64,000 bases of DNA from Paenibacillus albus (GCF_003952225.1 NZ_CP034437.1:6236001-6300000), one strand, 5' to 3'; shown: positions 27,080 through 35,301, counted from the first letter of the stretch. Notes: generated from the letters alone by a model not told the origin. Translations and numbers: made by a program.

Positions 27080-27115
27080 CCCGCTCGAAGGCGGGTTCAA
27101 GTCGTGCTATATACA
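27071..27115. repeat. 45-bp repeat, copy 2, containing a leftward terminator hairpin
   Basis: Identical over 45 bp to 9452-9496. Here it is fused directly to the end of the truncated isomerase-like gene. As in copy 1, the AACCCGC/GCGGGTT stem followed by a T run points to termination of leftward transcription. Confidence 0.85.
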
Positions 27116-27241
27116 TTAAAGGGGGTCATTGGTTCTAAGTATACGTACTGAACCTTAACCCAGTCTGAAATTCAACTTATTCTAATATTAAAATGACGAA
27201 CAACCTTCATTCTAGTTATAGCCATTTCTATGTATCTAAAA

Positions 27242-27279
27242 AGTCCTGATAAATCAAGAGTTTCTTGACTATCAGGACT
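27242..27279 (-). terminator. Leftward terminator in the remnant region
   Basis: AGTCCTGATA (27242-27251) pairs perfectly with TATCAGGACT (27270-27279), with an inner TCAAGA/TCTTGA. On the minus strand CTTTTTAG follows. Confidence 0.65.
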
Positions 27280-27362
27280 GACTTCGTTGTGCAATTTTGG
27301 ACATTATGTATCTAATACATAAACATGCACCTTGTTTTGCTAAAGTGTTGGCATCAAAAAAC

Positions 27363-27392
27363 ACGGTCGACATTGTCGATCGTCTTTTTTTT
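27363..27392. terminator. Bidirectional terminator next to a gene fragment
   Basis: ACGGTCGAC (27363-27371) and GTCGATCGT (27375-27383) form a 9-bp stem with a 3-nt loop, flanked by an A run on the left and eight T on the right. On the minus strand it directly follows the fragment ending at 27418. Confidence 0.8.
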
Positions 27393-27417
27393 GGATTAGT
27401 AGGACCAGCTTTGGTCG

Positions 27418-27522
27418 TTAGCTAAAGATGCGTTTTTGGATTTCTTCCGCCACCACTTTTAAATCGCCGGCAACAGGATGAACGGCATCCAGTTTGCGGA
27501 TACTAACGTCGACACTAAACTT
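27418..27522 (-). pseudogene. C-terminal fragment of an unidentified protein
   Basis: An open stretch of 34 codons on the minus strand reads VSIRKLDAVHPVAGDLKVVA, EEIQKRIFS and stops at 27418, just before a terminator. The DAVHP segment recalls the C-terminal Asp-His motif of SGNH hydrolases, but the fragment is too short to assign. A stop codon immediately upstream and the MarR promoter region show that the remainder of the gene is gone. Confidence 0.4.
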
Positions 27523-27552
27523 TCATTGTGTATGGAGTGACATATGAAACAG

Positions 27553-27581
27553 GTTTGCACACATAATAATTTGATGCGAAC
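27553..27581. promoter_or_regulatory. Inverted repeat, candidate MarR operator
   Basis: GTTTGCA (27553-27559) and TGCGAAC (27575-27581) are inverted copies with one mismatch, separated by 15 bp, 20 bp upstream of the MarR start. Position fits autorepression of the MarR-MFS-oxidoreductase operon. Confidence 0.45.
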
Positions 27582-27601
27582 TAACTATGGGGGAAGCCGC
27601 C

Positions 27602-28042
27602 ATGGACGTACAGCGGATCGTGGACATTTTTCAAAGTTATCGTAAAGTTAATCAAACGTTCTTCCAGCTCCTGTCCAAGGCGGCAAACAAGCATAAACTG
27701 ACCGCGCTTCAGTTCGTTGTACTGCGCGTGCTGCACGAGCATCCCGAAATCTGCCTCTCTGAGTTAGCGGAGAAGCTGAATCTCGGCAACAGTACAACGA
27801 GCGGAATTGTAGAGCCAATGGTTAAGACTGGCATCCTGAAACGCGAGCGCACCAAGTGGGACCGGAGGGCGATGGCATTGACGCTGACGAGTACGGGTCA
27901 AGAGCTTTGGCGCGAAACGGATGAAACGCGAATGAAAATGATGCTGCCGCTGCTGGACTTATCCGAGCAAGATTATCGTGAGCTCAGCAGGCTCCAGAAG
28001 GAAGTTTTGCGTCTTTTAAGTCAATCCAGGGAGGAAGCTTAA
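27602..28042 (+). CDS. MarR-family transcriptional regulator
   Basis: Winged-helix repressor of 146 residues. The DNA-binding core is ICLSELAEKLNLGNSTTSGI followed by the wing KRERTKWDRRAMALTLTSTG. An ATG at 27587 is in frame, but GGGGGAAG five nt before the ATG at 27602 marks the true start. It overlaps no gene and is followed after 3 bp by the MFS exporter, so it is probably a ligand-released repressor of that operon. A candidate operator lies just upstream. Confidence 0.9.
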   Translation: MDVQRIVDIFQSYRKVNQTFFQLLSKAANKHKLTALQFVVLRVLHEHPEICLSELAEKLNLGNSTTSGIVEPMVKTGILKRERTKWDRRAMALTLTSTGQELWRETDETRMKMMLPLLDLSEQDYRELSRLQKEVLRLLSQSREEA

Positions 28043-28045
28043 GCC

Positions 28046-29821
28046 ATGACAACTATGGTATCCAATCAACTCCGCAAAGGGCCGATAATGGCATCCTTGC
28101 TCATCGCTGCTTTCGTGGCGCTATTAAGCCAAACCGTGCTCAACGTCGCCCTGCCGAAAATGATGGCGGATCTGAACGTGGGGGAAAGCACGATTCAATG
28201 GCTGTCCAACGGCTACATGCTGGTGAACGGCGTCCTCGTTCCGATCAGCGCATATTTGATCAACAGGTTTACCACTCGAAGGCTGTTCATGGTCGCTTCG
28301 ATCTTATTTGCGATTGGCACTGTTATCTGCGCCATCTCCAATGATTTCAGCATTCTATTGACCGGTCGTCTTGTACAAGCGTGTGGTGCAGGCATCCTGA
28401 TGCCGCTGATGACCATTGTCACCCTGACGATCTTCCCGGTCGAAGAGCGCGGAAAGGCAATGGGGCTGATGGGCGTCGCGATGATCTTCGCGCCGGCGGT
28501 CGGCCCAACACTTTCCGGCTGGGTCGTGGAACATTACGACTGGCATGTGCTGTTTTACATCGTATTGCCGCTTGCGATTATCGCCGTCATTTTCGGAGCA
28601 TTCTCCATGAAGGACGTCATCAAGACTTCCCGTCCGAATCTCGACATCCTAAGCATCATCCTGTCTACCCTCGGTTTCGGCGGTCTATTATACGGCTTCA
28701 GTGAGGCGGGATCGGCAGGCTGGGACGCCACCGAGGTCATCGTTTGCTTAATTGTCGGCGCCATCGCACTGATTTTGTTTGTCGTCCGTTCTATCTTATT
28801 GAAGGCACCGCTGTTGGAGATGCGTGTCTTCAAATATTCGATGTTTGCACTGACGTCTCTAATTAATGCCATTATTACAATGGCAATGTACTCAGGCATG
28901 ATTCTGCTGCCGATTTTCCTGCAGAACATCAGAAACTTCACACCGCTTGATTCGGGCTTGCTACTTCTCCCAGGTGCCATCCTCATGGGTATCATGTCGC
29001 CGATCACTGGCTTGGTGTTCGATAAAATCGGTGCACGCTGGCTGGCCGTCATTGGCCTCATCATTACGACCGTCACCACGTACGAGTTCGCCCATTTGGA
29101 AGCCGATACTACTTACGCGCATATGATGACCTTCTATACGCTGCGGATGTTCGGGATGTCTATGCTGATGATGCCGATCCAGACGGCCGGCCTTAATCAG
29201 CTGCCAGGCCGACTAAACGCGCACGGATCGGCCATGTCCCAAACATTACGGAACGTTTCCGGCGCGCTAGGTACTGCAATTCTCGTCACAATCATGACGA
29301 ATAAAGCCGCGTCGCATGCGAAAGAGCTGATCATCTCGGGCCAAGTCGACCCGTCCGATAAAACAAAATTGGCCGATATTTCGCAACAGGCTACGATCTA
29401 TGGCATTAACCAATCTTTTGTCGTCGCGACTTGGCTGACCGTAGCAGCACTTGTGCTCTCGTTCTTTATTCGGAAGGTGAGGCCAGCCGAGGAGCCTGTG
29501 CAAGCACCAGTCAAAATCCCTGCTGAACAGGAATCGGCTATAGAGGCGACGCCTGCAATGGCGTTTACTGAGAAGCGTGACCTCCAAGATCAACAAAACG
29601 CAGACGGAGAATTTCGAAGCGCGATCCGAGGGTTTCTTAATCCTCAACCTGAGAAAGACAATGAGCATTTTAATGATGACGAATATCGGATGGCGATCCG
29701 TCGCTTAAAAGGTACTACGACAGATGATGACCCTCAGGAACAAATGAACGATAAAACATACCGTGAGTCACTTAAGAAACTAACCGAATCCCAAGAAGAC
29801 CACGATAGGAATAACGCTTAA
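28046..29821 (+). CDS. DHA2-family MFS multidrug exporter with a repeated C-terminal tail
   Basis: Proton-driven drug exporter of the EmrB/QacA type, 591 residues, with about 14 membrane segments up to residue 480. The conserved N-terminal FVALLSQTVLNVALPKMMAD and motif A-like region are visible. The last 100 residues are cytoplasmic, hydrophilic and contain three related motifs, EFRSAIRGFL, EYRMAIRRLK and TYRESLKKLT, spaced 24 and 25 residues apart; this tail is not part of the standard family. Start ATG with GGAGG 11 nt upstream. Cotranscribed with the MarR regulator and the flavodoxin-fold protein. Confidence 0.9.
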   Translation: MTTMVSNQLRKGPIMASLLIAAFVALLSQTVLNVALPKMMADLNVGESTIQWLSNGYMLVNGVLVPISAYLINRFTTRRLFMVASILFAIGTVICAISNDFSILLTGRLVQACGAGILMPLMTIVTLTIFPVEERGKAMGLMGVAMIFAPAVGPTLSGWVVEHYDWHVLFYIVLPLAIIAVIFGAFSMKDVIKTSRPNLDILSIILSTLGFGGLLYGFSEAGSAGWDATEVIVCLIVGAIALILFVVRSILLKAPLLEMRVFKYSMFALTSLINAIITMAMYSGMILLPIFLQNIRNFTPLDSGLLLLPGAILMGIMSPITGLVFDKIGARWLAVIGLIITTVTTYEFAHLEADTTYAHMMTFYTLRMFGMSMLMMPIQTAGLNQLPGRLNAHGSAMSQTLRNVSGALGTAILVTIMTNKAASHAKELIISGQVDPSDKTKLADISQQATIYGINQSFVVATWLTVAALVLSFFIRKVRPAEEPVQAPVKIPAEQESAIEATPAMAFTEKRDLQDQQNADGEFRSAIRGFLNPQPEKDNEHFNDDEYRMAIRRLKGTTTDDDPQEQMNDKTYRESLKKLTESQEDHDRNNA

Positions 29822-29858
29822 TTCCCCAAGATTTTCAACCCTGAGAGGAGCTTGAACG

Positions 29859-30422
29859 ATGAAAATTTATATTGTTTACGATAGCGAAGCCGGTCACACC
29901 GAACAGCTTGCCCGTTCTATTTTTAGAGGAGCTGAAAGCATAGAAGGCGCAGAAGTTTTCATTAATCATGTCAAAAAGGCGAATGTCAAAGATCTCGAAG
30001 AAATGGATGCTATTATCTGGGGATGTCCCGGACACTTTGGCACCATCAGCTCTGGCATGAAAGAATGGATTGACAAGCTTGGTTTTTTATGGGCAAATGG
30101 GACACTGGTTGACAAAATCGGAGCTGTATTTTGCACAACAGCAACCATTCATGGCGGAATCGAAGCCACCCTGCTGAATCTGATTACGCCGATGTTGCAC
30201 CAAGGGATGATGATCGTTGGCTTGCCCGCCAATATTCCGGAAAACGCACTGTACGGAAGTTATTATGGTATCGGGGTAACGTCACCCGTCGAAGATACGC
30301 ATGACGCGCTAAGTCACTCGCTCTTTACGAAAGGGCTCAAGCTAGGAGAAGCCTTGGGAATGCGCGTAGCGAATGCGGCTGCCATCTATGCAGCGGGTAA
30401 GAAAGCTCAAGGAGCTATTTAA
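29859..30422 (+). CDS. Flavodoxin-fold NAD(P)H:quinone oxidoreductase (WrbA-like)
   Basis: FMN-binding protein of 187 residues. The phosphate-binding loop is [15 protein letters not shown] (residues 7-21), and [20 protein letters not shown] and [14 protein letters not shown] match the WrbA-type FMN and active-site loops. Likely reduces quinones or nitro compounds by two electrons. Start preceded by GAGAGGAG. Third gene of the MarR-MFS operon, so the operon probably answers to a quinone-like or electrophilic toxin. A strong terminator follows. Confidence 0.87.
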   Translation: MKIYIVYDSEAGHTEQLARSIFRGAESIEGAEVFINHVKKANVKDLEEMDAIIWGCPGHFGTISSGMKEWIDKLGFLWANGTLVDKIGAVFCTTATIHGGIEATLLNLITPMLHQGMMIVGLPANIPENALYGSYYGIGVTSPVEDTHDALSHSLFTKGLKLGEALGMRVANAAAIYAAGKKAQGAI

Positions 30423-30464
30423 TAAGCAACGCACATATGATCGTGCTGGTCGAACAAAATTAAC

Positions 30465-30495
30465 AAAAGCGCGACCCCTAAGGCATCGCGCTTTT
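30465..30495 (+). terminator. Terminator of the MarR-MFS-oxidoreductase operon
   Basis: AAAAGCGCGA (30465-30474) pairs perfectly with TCGCGCTTTT (30486-30495), 40 bp past the last stop codon. Confidence 0.9.
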
Positions 30496-30507
30496 GTTCG
30501 TTGTCAC

Positions 30508-30775
30508 CTAGCGATATTGTAAAACCTTAATGCATTTCCTCCGAGACTCTAGTTCTGATAAGTCTTCATCCCTTGCTCGTTCATTGCCAATAAGAAGCAT
30601 TTCTAACGAACAATTGAATGTTTGATGAATGGATACTATAGTATCTATCGAAGGTTTACATTCCCAGATTCAATATCACTCAAGCTTCGCTATGAAATTC
30701 CTATCCTTCGTGAGAATTCATTCTGATTAAGCATGTTCAGCTTTAGTAGACATCTAATGCATACACTTCGATCGC
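30508..30775 (-). pseudogene. Decayed XRE-family helix-turn-helix regulator
   Basis: On the minus strand a GGTGGAGG ribosome site is followed by coding-like sequence reading LNMLNQNEFSRRIGIS, a TAG stop where CAG (Gln) is expected, then RSLSDIESGNV. One base shift later the other frame continues PSIDTIVSIHQTFNCSLEML, LIGNE and on to a stop at 30508. Together this is a full Cro/C1-type helix-turn-helix domain plus a short tail. One nonsense change and one frameshift make it a clear pseudogene. Confidence 0.8.
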
Positions 30776-30859
30776 CTCCACCAAACGGAATTAGTTCTAG
30801 AAATGAACCTCTCATTTTCGTGCTTAAAAATGGAATCTACAGAATCATTTTCTTAATAA

Positions 30860-30893
30860 AAACTCCCCAGAAGTCATGATTCACGGGGAGTTT
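30860..30893 (-). terminator. Terminator of the TrmH-type methyltransferase gene
   Basis: AAACTCCCC (30860-30868) and GGGGAGTTT (30885-30893) form a perfect stem; the minus strand continues TTATTAAG after the T run. About 85 bp past the stop at 30978. Confidence 0.85.
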
Positions 30894-30977
30894 CGCATTC
30901 TCTAAGATGTTATAACTTGTCTCAAATCATAATATAAACAGTCTCATGTGATGTTAAAACCCACAATTTGATTGCCC

Positions 30978-31781
30978 TCACGAACCATATCGCCGCTGCC
31001 GCATCGCTTCATATAGCAACACTGTCGTCGCCATCGCCACGTTGAGCGATTCCGAGCGACCGTGCATCGGAATAATGATTCGCTCATCGACCTGAGCGAG
31101 CGATTCCTCGGATAGCCCTTGCGATTCGCTGCCCATCAGCAGCCAGGTCGGCTCGTTCCAGTTGTAGCCATAGCAAGTCGAAGTCGCCTGCAGGCTTGTC
31201 CCGACTAGCGTGATGCCGCGCTCCTTCGCCGCTGGCAGCAGCACCGCCAAGTCACCTTCGATGACTGGCAGGTGAAAGAGCGAGCCCATCGTCGAACGGA
31301 CCGTCTTCGGATTATACAGATCGACGCAGCCTTGACCGAGGATGACGGCATCAGCGCCAACCGCGTCCGCGCTGCGGATGATGGTGCCAACATTGCCAGG
31401 ATCGCGCACGCCGTCAAGCACGATGACGAGCGAATTCGATCCCCACAGCGCCGAGTCATCTGGAAGCGGCTTCGCTACAACGCCAAACACCGGAGGCGGC
31501 GAGTCCGTTCCGGTACACTTTGCCATAATAGCCGGCGTCGCTTCAACAAGCTCGCAGTCCGTATTGCTCAACAAAGTGCGCAGCTCTGCGGGAATGCCTC
31601 GTTCCATGTCAATGACGATCGTCTCAACATCGGCATCCGCCAGCAAGGCCTCCTGCACGAGATGCACGCCTTCTACGATGAACCGTCCTGTGCGGTCGCG
31701 GTGCTTCTTCTCGAGCAGCGCCGCCATCGTTTTCACTTTTTCATTTTGCAATGAAGTAATACTCATCATTCGTTTATTCAT
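30978..31781 (-). CDS. TrmH/SpoU-family rRNA 2'-O-methyltransferase
   Basis: Knotted (SPOUT) methyltransferase using S-adenosylmethionine, 267 residues. An N-terminal RNA-binding substrate domain (RTGRFIVEGVHLVQEALLAD) precedes the three SPOUT motifs: LDGVRDPGNVGTIIRSADA, WLLMGSESQGLSEE and SESLNVAMATTVLLYEAM. GGGGA six nt before the ATG supports the start. In Bacillus the related ysgA lies beside sspI, and sspI is 840 bp away here, so this is very likely the YsgA orthologue, which methylates 23S rRNA. The expected pheST genes are not adjacent. Confidence 0.9.
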   Translation of the reverse strand: MNKRMMSITSLQNEKVKTMAALLEKKHRDRTGRFIVEGVHLVQEALLADADVETIVIDMERGIPAELRTLLSNTDCELVEATPAIMAKCTGTDSPPPVFGVVAKPLPDDSALWGSNSLVIVLDGVRDPGNVGTIIRSADAVGADAVILGQGCVDLYNPKTVRSTMGSLFHLPVIEGDLAVLLPAAKERGITLVGTSLQATSTCYGYNWNEPTWLLMGSESQGLSEESLAQVDERIIIPMHGRSESLNVAMATTVLLYEAMRQRRYGS

Positions 31782-31800
31782 AGCTATTCCCCACGTTTAA

Positions 31801-32466
31801 TCAGCCTTCCGCATAATCGAGCTCTAATTTGGAAATATCCTTGCTTCTGCCCGCGATAACGAGCACATCGTTCTCTTCGACCCCATCTTCGTCAAAAGGA
31901 GCAATGTTTAATTCCTCACCGGACTTGATCGCCAGCACATTACATCTATAATTCGCCCGAATATCGAGCTGCTTTAATGTTTTGCCCACCAATTCAATCG
32001 GAGCCTTCAGCTCTACAATGCTATAGTCCTTCGACAGCTCAATAAACTCAAGGATATTCGGAGACACTAAGTTGTGCGCAAGCCGCATGCCCATGTCGCG
32101 CTCTGGGAATACAATCTTGTCCGCTCCAATCTTGCTCAGCAATTTGCCATGGAGCTCATTTTGCGCTTTCACGATGACTTGCTTCACGCCGAGTTCCTTC
32201 AGTATCAATACAGTTAGGATGCTCGCTTGGATATCCGCGCCGATCGCCACAACGACCACATCGAAATTCGAGATGGCAAGTGAGCGAAGCGTATCCTCAT
32301 CTGTTGTATCCGCAGAAACCGCGTGAGTGGCCCAGTCCGAGACGTCCTGAATAATCTGCTCGCTCCGATCTATGGCAAGCACATCGAATCCAAGCTCCAT
32401 TAACGTAGTGGCCACGCTGGAGCCGAAACGCCCCATTCCGATTACCGCAAACTGCTTCTTAGCCAA
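31801..32466 (-). CDS. ktrA: Potassium-uptake regulatory subunit KtrA/KtrC
   Basis: Cytoplasmic RCK gating subunit of the Ktr potassium channel-transporter, 221 residues. The N-terminal Rossmann fold starts FAVIGMGRFGSSVATTL and binds ATP/ADP or NAD; the acidic strand-end D34 region (VLAIDRS) and a C-terminal RCK_C (TrkA-C) domain from about 135 are present. It lies 19 bp upstream of the methyltransferase and divergent from sspI. No membrane subunit (KtrB/D) is in the window, which is common for ktrC. KtrA versus KtrC cannot be separated here. Confidence 0.88.
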   Translation of the reverse strand: MAKKQFAVIGMGRFGSSVATTLMELGFDVLAIDRSEQIIQDVSDWATHAVSADTTDEDTLRSLAISNFDVVVVAIGADIQASILTVLILKELGVKQVIVKAQNELHGKLLSKIGADKIVFPERDMGMRLAHNLVSPNILEFIELSKDYSIVELKAPIELVGKTLKQLDIRANYRCNVLAIKSGEELNIAPFDEDGVEENDVLVIAGRSKDISKLELDYAEG

Positions 32467-32559
32467 GCTTATGTACCTCCCTGACCAATGGTCGACAACC
32501 TTTCGCCTAGTATATCATAATTACCGAATTTATCCGAATGGACACCCTGCTGCATTTCG

Positions 32560-32589
32560 GCATGAAATGAACCGCGGCAGGAGATATTA
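32560..32589 (+). promoter_or_regulatory. Sigma-G-type forespore promoter of sspI
   Basis: GCATG (32560-32564) matches the sigma-G -35 pattern GHATR, and 18 bp later GATATTA (32583-32589) matches the -10 pattern CATNNTA in all but the first base. Transcription would start near 32596, about 17 bp before the Shine-Dalgarno. Confidence 0.6.
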
Positions 32590-32624
32590 ACTGTCGAATC
32601 TGTAGTTAAGATGGAGGGATCAGG

Positions 32625-32864
32625 TTGAACAATCTTGATTTGCGGCAGGCAATCGTGCGTCGGGTACAAAATAAAAATGGCGAGGAACTGACCGACGTGA
32701 TCGAAAGCTCCATCGGCAATGATGAAAAAACTCTTCCCGGGCTCGGCGTTCTGTTCGAAATGATATGGCGAAGCAGCGAGAAGCCCGATCAGGAGCGTAT
32801 GGTCGGGGTACTGTACAATGAACTGAATGGCGTAGACGAGAACGCGCCGCCAAGTCCGAGTTAA
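32625..32864 (+). CDS. sspI: Small acid-soluble spore protein I (SspI)
   Basis: Minor small spore protein made in the forespore, 79 residues, close to the usual 70. The diagnostic core LPGLGVLFEMIW is intact and the N-terminus (LDLRQAIVRRVQNKNGEEL) fits the family. It starts at TTG, with GGAGGG six nt upstream. A sigma-G-type promoter lies 36 bp before the start. The neighbouring TrmH-type gene repeats the Bacillus sspI-ysgA arrangement. Confidence 0.92.
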   Translation: MNNLDLRQAIVRRVQNKNGEELTDVIESSIGNDEKTLPGLGVLFEMIWRSSEKPDQERMVGVLYNELNGVDENAPPSPS

Positions 32865-32905
32865 GCTAATTACGAATAGAACCAGCCACAATAGTCACAA
32901 CAAAA

Positions 32906-32980
32906 ACAGCTTGCCCACTGACGAGTCTAATCATCCCAGCGTACAGCCGAGAAGACTAGATTGTCCGCTGGACAAGCTGT
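32906..32980 (-). terminator. Extended terminator after the first Gfo/Idh paralogue
   Basis: ACAGCTTG (32906-32913) pairs with CAAGCTGT (32973-32980) around a long structured loop with further pairing (TTGTCC/GGACAA). The minus strand continues TTTTGTTGT. The end stem resembles the terminator at 34156-34180. Confidence 0.65.
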
Positions 32981-33014
32981 CTTTAGTTTATCTTTACTGC
33001 AAACAGAGGGCCTC

Positions 33015-34112
33015 TTACAGAGATGGTTCGCTCTCGAGAACCGGCATTGCCTCTGGACGCTCGCAAGTGCTTTCCATCGTGTAATGCTTGCCATCACGGG
33101 AAGCGTCATGGAAGCCATGCATCGCTTCAAGCACGTGATACGCCATCGCGCCGTTCGCACGGTGCGTGCGGCCTTCCACGATTGCGCGTGCCATATCCGC
33201 TACGCCAATACCGCGATTGTTGTCTGTATTACCGTGTGTAAGTGCGACTTCTTCCCACTCGCCGCCCAGCTTGCGAACCTTCACTGGACCGCCGAAGGTG
33301 TTCGGGTCTGGCACAAGAATCGAGCCTTCGCTGCCATGCACTTCGATGTTTGGAAGCGATGTGCCTGCTTTCGTATCGAAGCTTGTGATAAGCGTGCCAA
33401 CTGCACCGCTATGGAAATCAAGCACGCCGGCAATATGTGTAGGCGTCTCGACTGTAATGACTTTGCCGTTCTTCTTCTCGCTCGTAATGGTACGCTCTGG
33501 GTACGAGATGACAGCGGAGCCTGTCACTCTACGGATTGGACCGAGCAGAGTAATATATGCAGTCAAGTAGTATGGACCCATATCGAACATTGGACCGCCG
33601 CCAAGCTCATAGAAGAACTCCGGATCCGGATGCCAGCCCTCTGGACCGCCGCCGAGCATGAAGCCCGAGATCGAGACAGGCGTTCCGATCGCACCGTCGT
33701 CAATAAGCTTACGGCAAGTTTGGATACCGCCGCCAAGGAAGGTTTCAGGCGCGCTAGCTACACGAAGCCCTTTTGCAGCAGCCAGCTCAAGCACCTTCTT
33801 GCCTTCTTCGCGTGTAACCGCAAGAGGCTTCTCCACGTACACATGCTTGCCCGCTTCCAGAGCCTGCAAGCAGACCGATGCATGAGCTTTCGGAATCGTC
33901 AGATTCACGACAATTTCAATCTCAGGATCAGCCAGCAGCTGCTCTACCGTATAGGCCTTCTCAAGACCGAACTCTTCCGCACGCTGCTTCGCACGCTCCA
34001 GATCGATATCAGCTGCAGCGACAAGATCAATCTCGTCATACTTTTTCAAGTTCGTAAAATAGATCTGGCTGATATTCCCGCAGCCTACAACGCCGACTTT
34101 CACTCGTTTCAT
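33015..34112 (-). CDS. Gfo/Idh/MocA family oxidoreductase, paralogue A
   Basis: NAD(P)-dependent sugar dehydrogenase-type protein, 365 residues. Rossmann motif VGVVGCGNISQIYFTNLKKY, EKP motif HVYVEKPLAVTREE, and a C-terminal alpha/beta domain with GGGPMFDMGPYYLTAYITLL. It is the tandem duplicate of the next gene upstream (34207-35301): most residues are identical and both open in the same way. GGAG lies 11 nt before the ATG. A hairpin terminator separates the two copies, so this one may be transcribed partly by read-through. Confidence 0.9.
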   Translation of the reverse strand: MKRVKVGVVGCGNISQIYFTNLKKYDEIDLVAAADIDLERAKQRAEEFGLEKAYTVEQLLADPEIEIVVNLTIPKAHASVCLQALEAGKHVYVEKPLAVTREEGKKVLELAAAKGLRVASAPETFLGGGIQTCRKLIDDGAIGTPVSISGFMLGGGPEGWHPDPEFFYELGGGPMFDMGPYYLTAYITLLGPIRRVTGSAVISYPERTITSEKKNGKVITVETPTHIAGVLDFHSGAVGTLITSFDTKAGTSLPNIEVHGSEGSILVPDPNTFGGPVKVRKLGGEWEEVALTHGNTDNNRGIGVADMARAIVEGRTHRANGAMAYHVLEAMHGFHDASRDGKHYTMESTCERPEAMPVLESEPSL

Positions 34113-34155
34113 ACTCGAACGCGCTCCTCTAACTATGTAGTCCTAATAAAAGAAT

Positions 34156-34180
34156 CAGCTTGCCCAAGGCGGGCAAGCTG
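34156..34180 (-). terminator. Terminator between the two Gfo/Idh paralogues
   Basis: CAGCTTGCCC (34156-34165) and GGGCAAGCTG (34171-34180) form a perfect 10-bp stem with a 5-nt loop; the minus strand continues ATTCTTTTATT. Confidence 0.85.
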
Positions 34181-34206
34181 CTCTTGTTCATTCCTATAGT
34201 GTATCG

Positions 34207-35301
34207 TTATTTCGATTGTGCTTCAAGCGCAGGCATCGGCTCTGGACGCGTGCACGTGCTGTGCATCTCGTAATGCTTGCCTTCACGGGAAGCATCGTGA
34301 ATGCCGTGCATCGCCTCAAGCACATGGTACGCCATCGTGCCGTTCGCACGGTGCTCGCCGCCTTCGCGAATCGCGCGCGCCATATCCGCTACGCCGATAC
34401 CGCGGTTGTTGTCGGTATAGCCGTGCGTGAGCTCGATCTCTTCCCAGTCGCCACCTCTGCGACGCAGCTTCACAACGCCGCCGAAGCCGTTCGGATCTGG
34501 TACGAGCAGCGTGCCTTCACTACCGTGAATTTCAATGTTCGGCAGCGAAGTGCCAGCCGCAGCATCGAAGCTCGTCAGCAGTGTGCCGATCGTGCCATTC
34601 TCGAAATCAAGCACACCGGTAATGTTCGTCGGCGTCTCCACTTCGATGATTTTGCCGCGCTTCTTCTCGCTCGTAATCGTTCTTGTCGGATGCGAGATGC
34701 GCGCCGAGCCCGTTACGCGCTTGATCGGTCCGAGCAGCGTAACGAACGCGGTCAGATAGTAAGGACCCATATCGAACATCGGGCCGCCGCCGATCTCATA
34801 ATAGAACTCAGGGTCCGGATGCCAGCTCTCATGACCTCCGCAGAGCATGAATCCTGTTGCGGACACCGGCGTGCCGATTGCCCCATCATCAATAAGCTTG
34901 CGGCAAGTTTGGATGCCGCCGCCAAGGAACGTCTCCGGCGCGCTTGCGACGCGAAGGCCTTTCTCTGCAGCAAGCTTCAGCACTTGCTGGCCTTCTTCGC
35001 GCGTCACAACGATTGGCTTCTCCACATACACGTTCTTGCCTGCTTCAAGCGCTTTTAAGCAGACCGAAGCATGTGCCTTCGGAATCGTCAGATTGACGAC
35101 GATCTCTATCTCCGGATCAGCGAGCAGCTCATCGACTGTATACGCCTTCTCCAGGTTGAACTCTTGCGCACGGCTCCGAGCGCGTTCAATATCAATATCC
35201 GCTGCGGCTACCAGCTCTACCTCGGGATATTTCTTCAAATTCGTAAAATACACATGGCTGATATTTCCGCAGCCGATAATGCCAACTTTAACGCGATTCA
35301 T
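34207..35301 (-). CDS. Gfo/Idh/MocA family oxidoreductase, paralogue B
   Basis: Sister of the 33015-34112 gene, 364 residues, with the same Rossmann start (VGIIGCGNISHVYFTNLKKY), EKP motif (NVYVEKPIVVTREE) and substrate-domain blocks. Differences cluster in surface segments and around the substrate pocket (for example GFMLCGGHESWH against GFMLGGGPEGWH), which could mean different sugars or inositols. GGAGG is 11 nt before the ATG. It follows the ThuA-like gene by 53 bp in the LacI-led operon. Confidence 0.9.
   Translation of the reverse strand: MNRVKVGIIGCGNISHVYFTNLKKYPEVELVAAADIDIERARSRAQEFNLEKAYTVDELLADPEIEIVVNLTIPKAHASVCLKALEAGKNVYVEKPIVVTREEGQQVLKLAAEKGLRVASAPETFLGGGIQTCRKLIDDGAIGTPVSATGFMLCGGHESWHPDPEFYYEIGGGPMFDMGPYYLTAFVTLLGPIKRVTGSARISHPTRTITSEKKRGKIIEVETPTNITGVLDFENGTIGTLLTSFDAAAGTSLPNIEIHGSEGTLLVPDPNGFGGVVKLRRRGGDWEEIELTHGYTDNNRGIGVADMARAIREGGEHRANGTMAYHVLEAMHGIHDASREGKHYEMHSTCTRPEPMPALEAQSK

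Noticed and set aside
26911..27138. 75-codon plus-strand frame
   Set aside because: Starts inside a terminator hairpin and runs through the 45-bp repeat; the better frame here is the truncated isomerase start at 26969.
32961..34199. 412-codon plus-strand frame
   Set aside because: Antisense shadow of Gfo/Idh paralogue A; no recognisable protein features or ribosome site.
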